Below are positions 61,509-64,000 of a stretch of 64,000 nt of DNA, piece after piece. The translations under genes were made by a program, and so were the position numbers. Positions within the stretch are counted from its first letter, which is position 1; each line of letters begins with the position of its first letter. Below the pieces are notes generated by a model that saw only the letters and a program-made list of their open reading frames with translations, was not told where the DNA came from and did not search any database. Source of the DNA: Tepidibacter thalassicus DSM 15285 (lineage in GTDB: Bacteria; Bacillota; Clostridia; Peptostreptococcales; Peptostreptococcaceae); NCBI RefSeq assembly GCF_900129915.1, contig NZ_FQXH01000006.1:1-64000 (forward strand), read 5' to 3'.

Positions 61509-63536
61509 TTATTCTTCAAAAACTTTTTCAACAATACTTTTTATCAGTTCATCACTAGCTATGTAAGGAAGAGTTATATGATCTGTTCCTTTATTTATTT
61601 TATTGTATTCAATACTTGTAGTTATCGAATTTTCATTTCTTGCCCAAGCACGTCTTGCAACTCCTCCCATAACATCCCATGGCATAGCTGATCTTAAAAT
61701 GTCATCAACTCTTTGACTTCCATCTAAAACCATTCCAAATCCGCCATTTATAGCTTTTCCAATACCAACTCCTCCTCCATTGTGAAGTGCTACAAGACTC
61801 ATACCTCTAGCTGCATTTCCAACAAAACAATGAGTTGCCATATCAGCCATTATATTACTTCCATCTTTTATATTAGATGTTTCTCTAAATGGAGAATCTG
61901 TTCCTGAAACATCATGATGATCCCTTCCTAGCATCACAGGTCCTATTTCTCCCTTTCTCACCATTTCATTAAATTTAAGAGCTATCTTTGTTCTTCCCAT
62001 TGCATCTTGATAAAGTATTCTCGCTTTAGTGCCAACTACTAATTTATTTTTATGAGCATCTCTTATCCAAATATAATTATCTCTATCTTGATACCTTCTG
62101 TTTGGATCTATGCACTCCATAGCAGCTCTATCAGTTTTTAATAAATCTTCTTCACTTCCACTTAAACAAACCCATCTAAATGGTCCATATCCAAAATCAA
62201 ATAATTGAGGCCCTAATATATCTTCTACATAAGACGGAAATATAAATCCATCTCTTTCATCTACTCCATTTTTAGCTATTTCTTTAACTCCTGCATCATA
62301 TACTGCTTTCATAAAACTATTTCCATAATCGAAAAAATAAGTCCCTTTTTTAGTAAGCTCTTTTATTAATTCAAAGTGATGTCTCAATGTATTATCAACG
62401 AGTTCCTTAAATTTAGACTTATCTTTTCCCAAAAGTTCTGTTCTTTCTTCAAATGTAAGCCCTTGAGGACAATATCCTCCATCATAAACAGCATGACAAG
62501 AAGTTTGATCTGATAACAAATCTATTTTTATATTATTTTCAACTGCATACTCAAGTAAATCTACTATATTCCCATGATATGCTATTGCACAAGATTCTTC
62601 TTTTTGCATATAATCTCTAGCAATTTTAAAAGCCTTTTCACAAGAATCGGTAATTTTACTTATCCATCCTTGTTCATATCTAGTTTTAATTCTAGAATAA
62701 TCAACCTCTGCTATTATTCCAACTCCATTTGCTATTTCAATAGCTTTACCTTGTGCTCCACTCATTCCCCCAAGACCTGATGTTACAAATAACTTACCTC
62801 TTAAATCCCCATCTTGAGGAATTCCTAGCATCAATCTTCCTGCATTGAGAATTGTAGAATATGTACCATGCACTATTCCTTGTGGTCCTATATACATCCA
62901 TCCTCCAGCAGTCATTTGACCATAATTAGCAACTCCAAGTGCCATGGCTCTATGCCAATTTTCCTGATTATCAAACATTCCTACCATTAAAGCATTTGTT
63001 ATTATAACCCTAGGTGCATTTGGATGAGATTTAAAAAGCCCAACAGGATGTCCAGATTGAATAACTAATGTTTGATCAACTGTTAATTCTTCTAAATATT
63101 TTTTTATAAGTCTATACTGCATCCAATTTTGACAAACCTGCCCAGTTTCACCATACGTAACAAGCTCATAAGGATAAAGCGCAATATCAAAATCTAAATT
63201 ATTATCTATCATCACTTGAAAAGCTTTTCCTTCAATGCACTTTCCATTGTACTCATCTATTGGCTTTGCCTTTATATTTCCAGCTGGTCTAAATCTATAT
63301 CCATAAATCCTACCCCTAGTTAGTAACTCATTTAAAAATTCAGGTGCTAATTTCTCATGAAGTTCCTCTGGTATATATCTAAGTGCATTTTTAAGTGCAA
63401 GTTCAGTTTCAGATTTAGTTAAATTAAACTCTCTTTTTGGCGCCCTTCTTATTCCCTCAACAAACTCAGGCATTTCAGGTAATTCACTGTCAAGCTTAAT
63501 TGTCATGGCACTCGAAATATCGATATTAGATATCAT
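61509..63536 (-). CDS. hutU: Urocanate hydratase
   Basis: Second step of histidine degradation, hydrating urocanate with NAD as electrophile. FVTSGLGGMSGAQGKAIEIA is the NAD-binding site, SDQTSCHAVYDGGYCPQGLT the active-site Cys region, and RDHHDVSGTDSPFRET is highly conserved. At 675 residues it is the longer form found in clostridia and animals, against about 555 in most bacteria. GGGGGAG precedes the ATG. Confidence 0.94.
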   Translation of the reverse strand: MISNIDISSAMTIKLDSELPEMPEFVEGIRRAPKREFNLTKSETELALKNALRYIPEELHEKLAPEFLNELLTRGRIYGYRFRPAGNIKAKPIDEYNGKCIEGKAFQVMIDNNLDFDIALYPYELVTYGETGQVCQNWMQYRLIKKYLEELTVDQTLVIQSGHPVGLFKSHPNAPRVIITNALMVGMFDNQENWHRAMALGVANYGQMTAGGWMYIGPQGIVHGTYSTILNAGRLMLGIPQDGDLRGKLFVTSGLGGMSGAQGKAIEIANGVGIIAEVDYSRIKTRYEQGWISKITDSCEKAFKIARDYMQKEESCAIAYHGNIVDLLEYAVENNIKIDLLSDQTSCHAVYDGGYCPQGLTFEERTELLGKDKSKFKELVDNTLRHHFELIKELTKKGTYFFDYGNSFMKAVYDAGVKEIAKNGVDERDGFIFPSYVEDILGPQLFDFGYGPFRWVCLSGSEEDLLKTDRAAMECIDPNRRYQDRDNYIWIRDAHKNKLVVGTKARILYQDAMGRTKIALKFNEMVRKGEIGPVMLGRDHHDVSGTDSPFRETSNIKDGSNIMADMATHCFVGNAARGMSLVALHNGGGVGIGKAINGGFGMVLDGSQRVDDILRSAMPWDVMGGVARRAWARNENSITTSIEYNKINKGTDHITLPYIASDELIKSIVEKVFEE

Positions 63537-63553
63537 AAAAACTCCCCCTCTTT

Positions 63554-64000
63554 TTAAAATAATTTTCCTATTTCTTTTTCTACATTTTCAACTATAATAT
63601 TAGATTCTATCAATTCTTCACACTTATTTATTTTTTTATACATAATAACATCATCAACTATCTTATCAATATGCTTTCTAATTATTTCATATGCTATATT
63701 CGTTCCTTTTCCAAGCCCCTTATTTCCTTTTAAATCTACTCCTTGTGCTGCTGCAAATATCTCCATTGCCAAAACCTTTCTAGTATTTTCAAGTATTTCT
63801 CTTGCTTTTCTAGCAGCTATAGTCCCCATAGAAACATGATCCTCTTGATTTGCAGATGAAGGAATTGAATCAACACTTGCTGGATGTGCTAAAACTTTAT
63901 TTTCCGAAACTAATGATGCAGCCGAATACTGAACTATCATAAACCCAGAATTCAAACCTCCTTTTTGAGTTAAAAATGCTGGAAGTCCTCCTAAAGCTGG
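63554..64000 (-). CDS. hutH: Histidine ammonia-lyase, C-terminal part (runs off right edge)
   Basis: First step of histidine degradation, giving urocanate and ammonia. The frame stays open to the window edge and reads [20 protein letters not shown] then [20 protein letters not shown], followed by [20 protein letters not shown], all close to the HutH consensus. The MIO-forming Ala-Ser-Gly lies outside the window. Stop is 18 bp before hutU, so the gene is the upstream member of the operon. Confidence 0.93.
   Translation of the reverse strand, partial: PALGGLPAFLTQKGGLNSGFMIVQYSAASLVSENKVLAHPASVDSIPSSANQEDHVSMGTIAARKAREILENTRKVLAMEIFAAAQGVDLKGNKGLGKGTNIAYEIIRKHIDKIVDDVIMYKKINKCEELIESNIIVENVEKEIGKLF

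Overview
The window reads as chromosomal DNA of a low-GC, anaerobic, endospore-forming Firmicute of the class Clostridia. The support is an rnfCDGEAB ferredoxin:NAD oxidoreductase operon, SpoVB, a selenium-associated type LysR regulator, a folate-linked histidine pathway, strong AGGAGG-type ribosome sites and very A+T-rich intergenic DNA. I cannot fix the genus; Peptostreptococcaceae or a relative is a guess.

Left part (1-13 kb). A TnpB transposase runs off the left edge. The Rnf operon follows, with an IS605-type relic wedged between rnfA and rnfB. Then come cell-envelope genes (SPOR protein, lytic transglycosylase, SH3/NlpC-P60 hydrolase), a DUF2284 protein, a flotillin/NfeD pair and a secreted 5'-nucleotidase with a LysM tail.

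Sugar region (13-27 kb). glpT sits behind a leader terminator. Two alpha-glucoside operons share one LacI-type regulator and four near-identical 16-bp operators. One has an ABC importer (binding protein, two permeases), a ROK kinase and a GH13_31 glucosidase with Val200. The other has a PTS IICB permease, a GH13_31 glucosidase with Ala200, an EEP-family hydrolase and the ABC ATPase. The ATPase in the PTS operon probably powers the importer in the other operon.

Middle (27-36 kb). A secreted protein with a long Lys/Glu helix, a tRNA-Leu(GAG) whose 3' flank is duplicated around a tnpB relic with a pseudoknotted RNA-like end, an oligopeptide-type lipoprotein, a transglycosylase, coaE, polA, tRNA-Leu(CAA) and an AlbA_2-type regulator.

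Accessory block (37-58.6 kb). This is the least ordinary part. It holds three tandem proteins built of carboxypeptidase-regulatory-like beta domains plus a one-domain relative, three proteins with BNR/propeller-like repeats, a SPOCS/DUF3794-like protein, a cysteine-rich 300-residue protein, a 53-residue Cys-rich protein, three glycosyltransferases, SpoVB and a tandem pair of ~150-nt structured RNAs. Three promoters in the block fit the sigma-K pattern AC-N16/17-CATANNNTA. I infer a late-sporulation, spore-surface locus. Housekeeping genes are interleaved: M18 aminopeptidase, DegS/DegU-type pair, MocR regulator, DUF896, CheW and MtaD.

Right end (58.7-64 kb). A histidine-degradation operon, hutH (cut by the window edge)-hutU-ftcD-hutI-fchA, sends histidine to glutamate and its one-carbon unit to methenyl-tetrahydrofolate. 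Start sites were chosen from ribosome-site spacing; where this shortens the longest reading frame, the entry says so.
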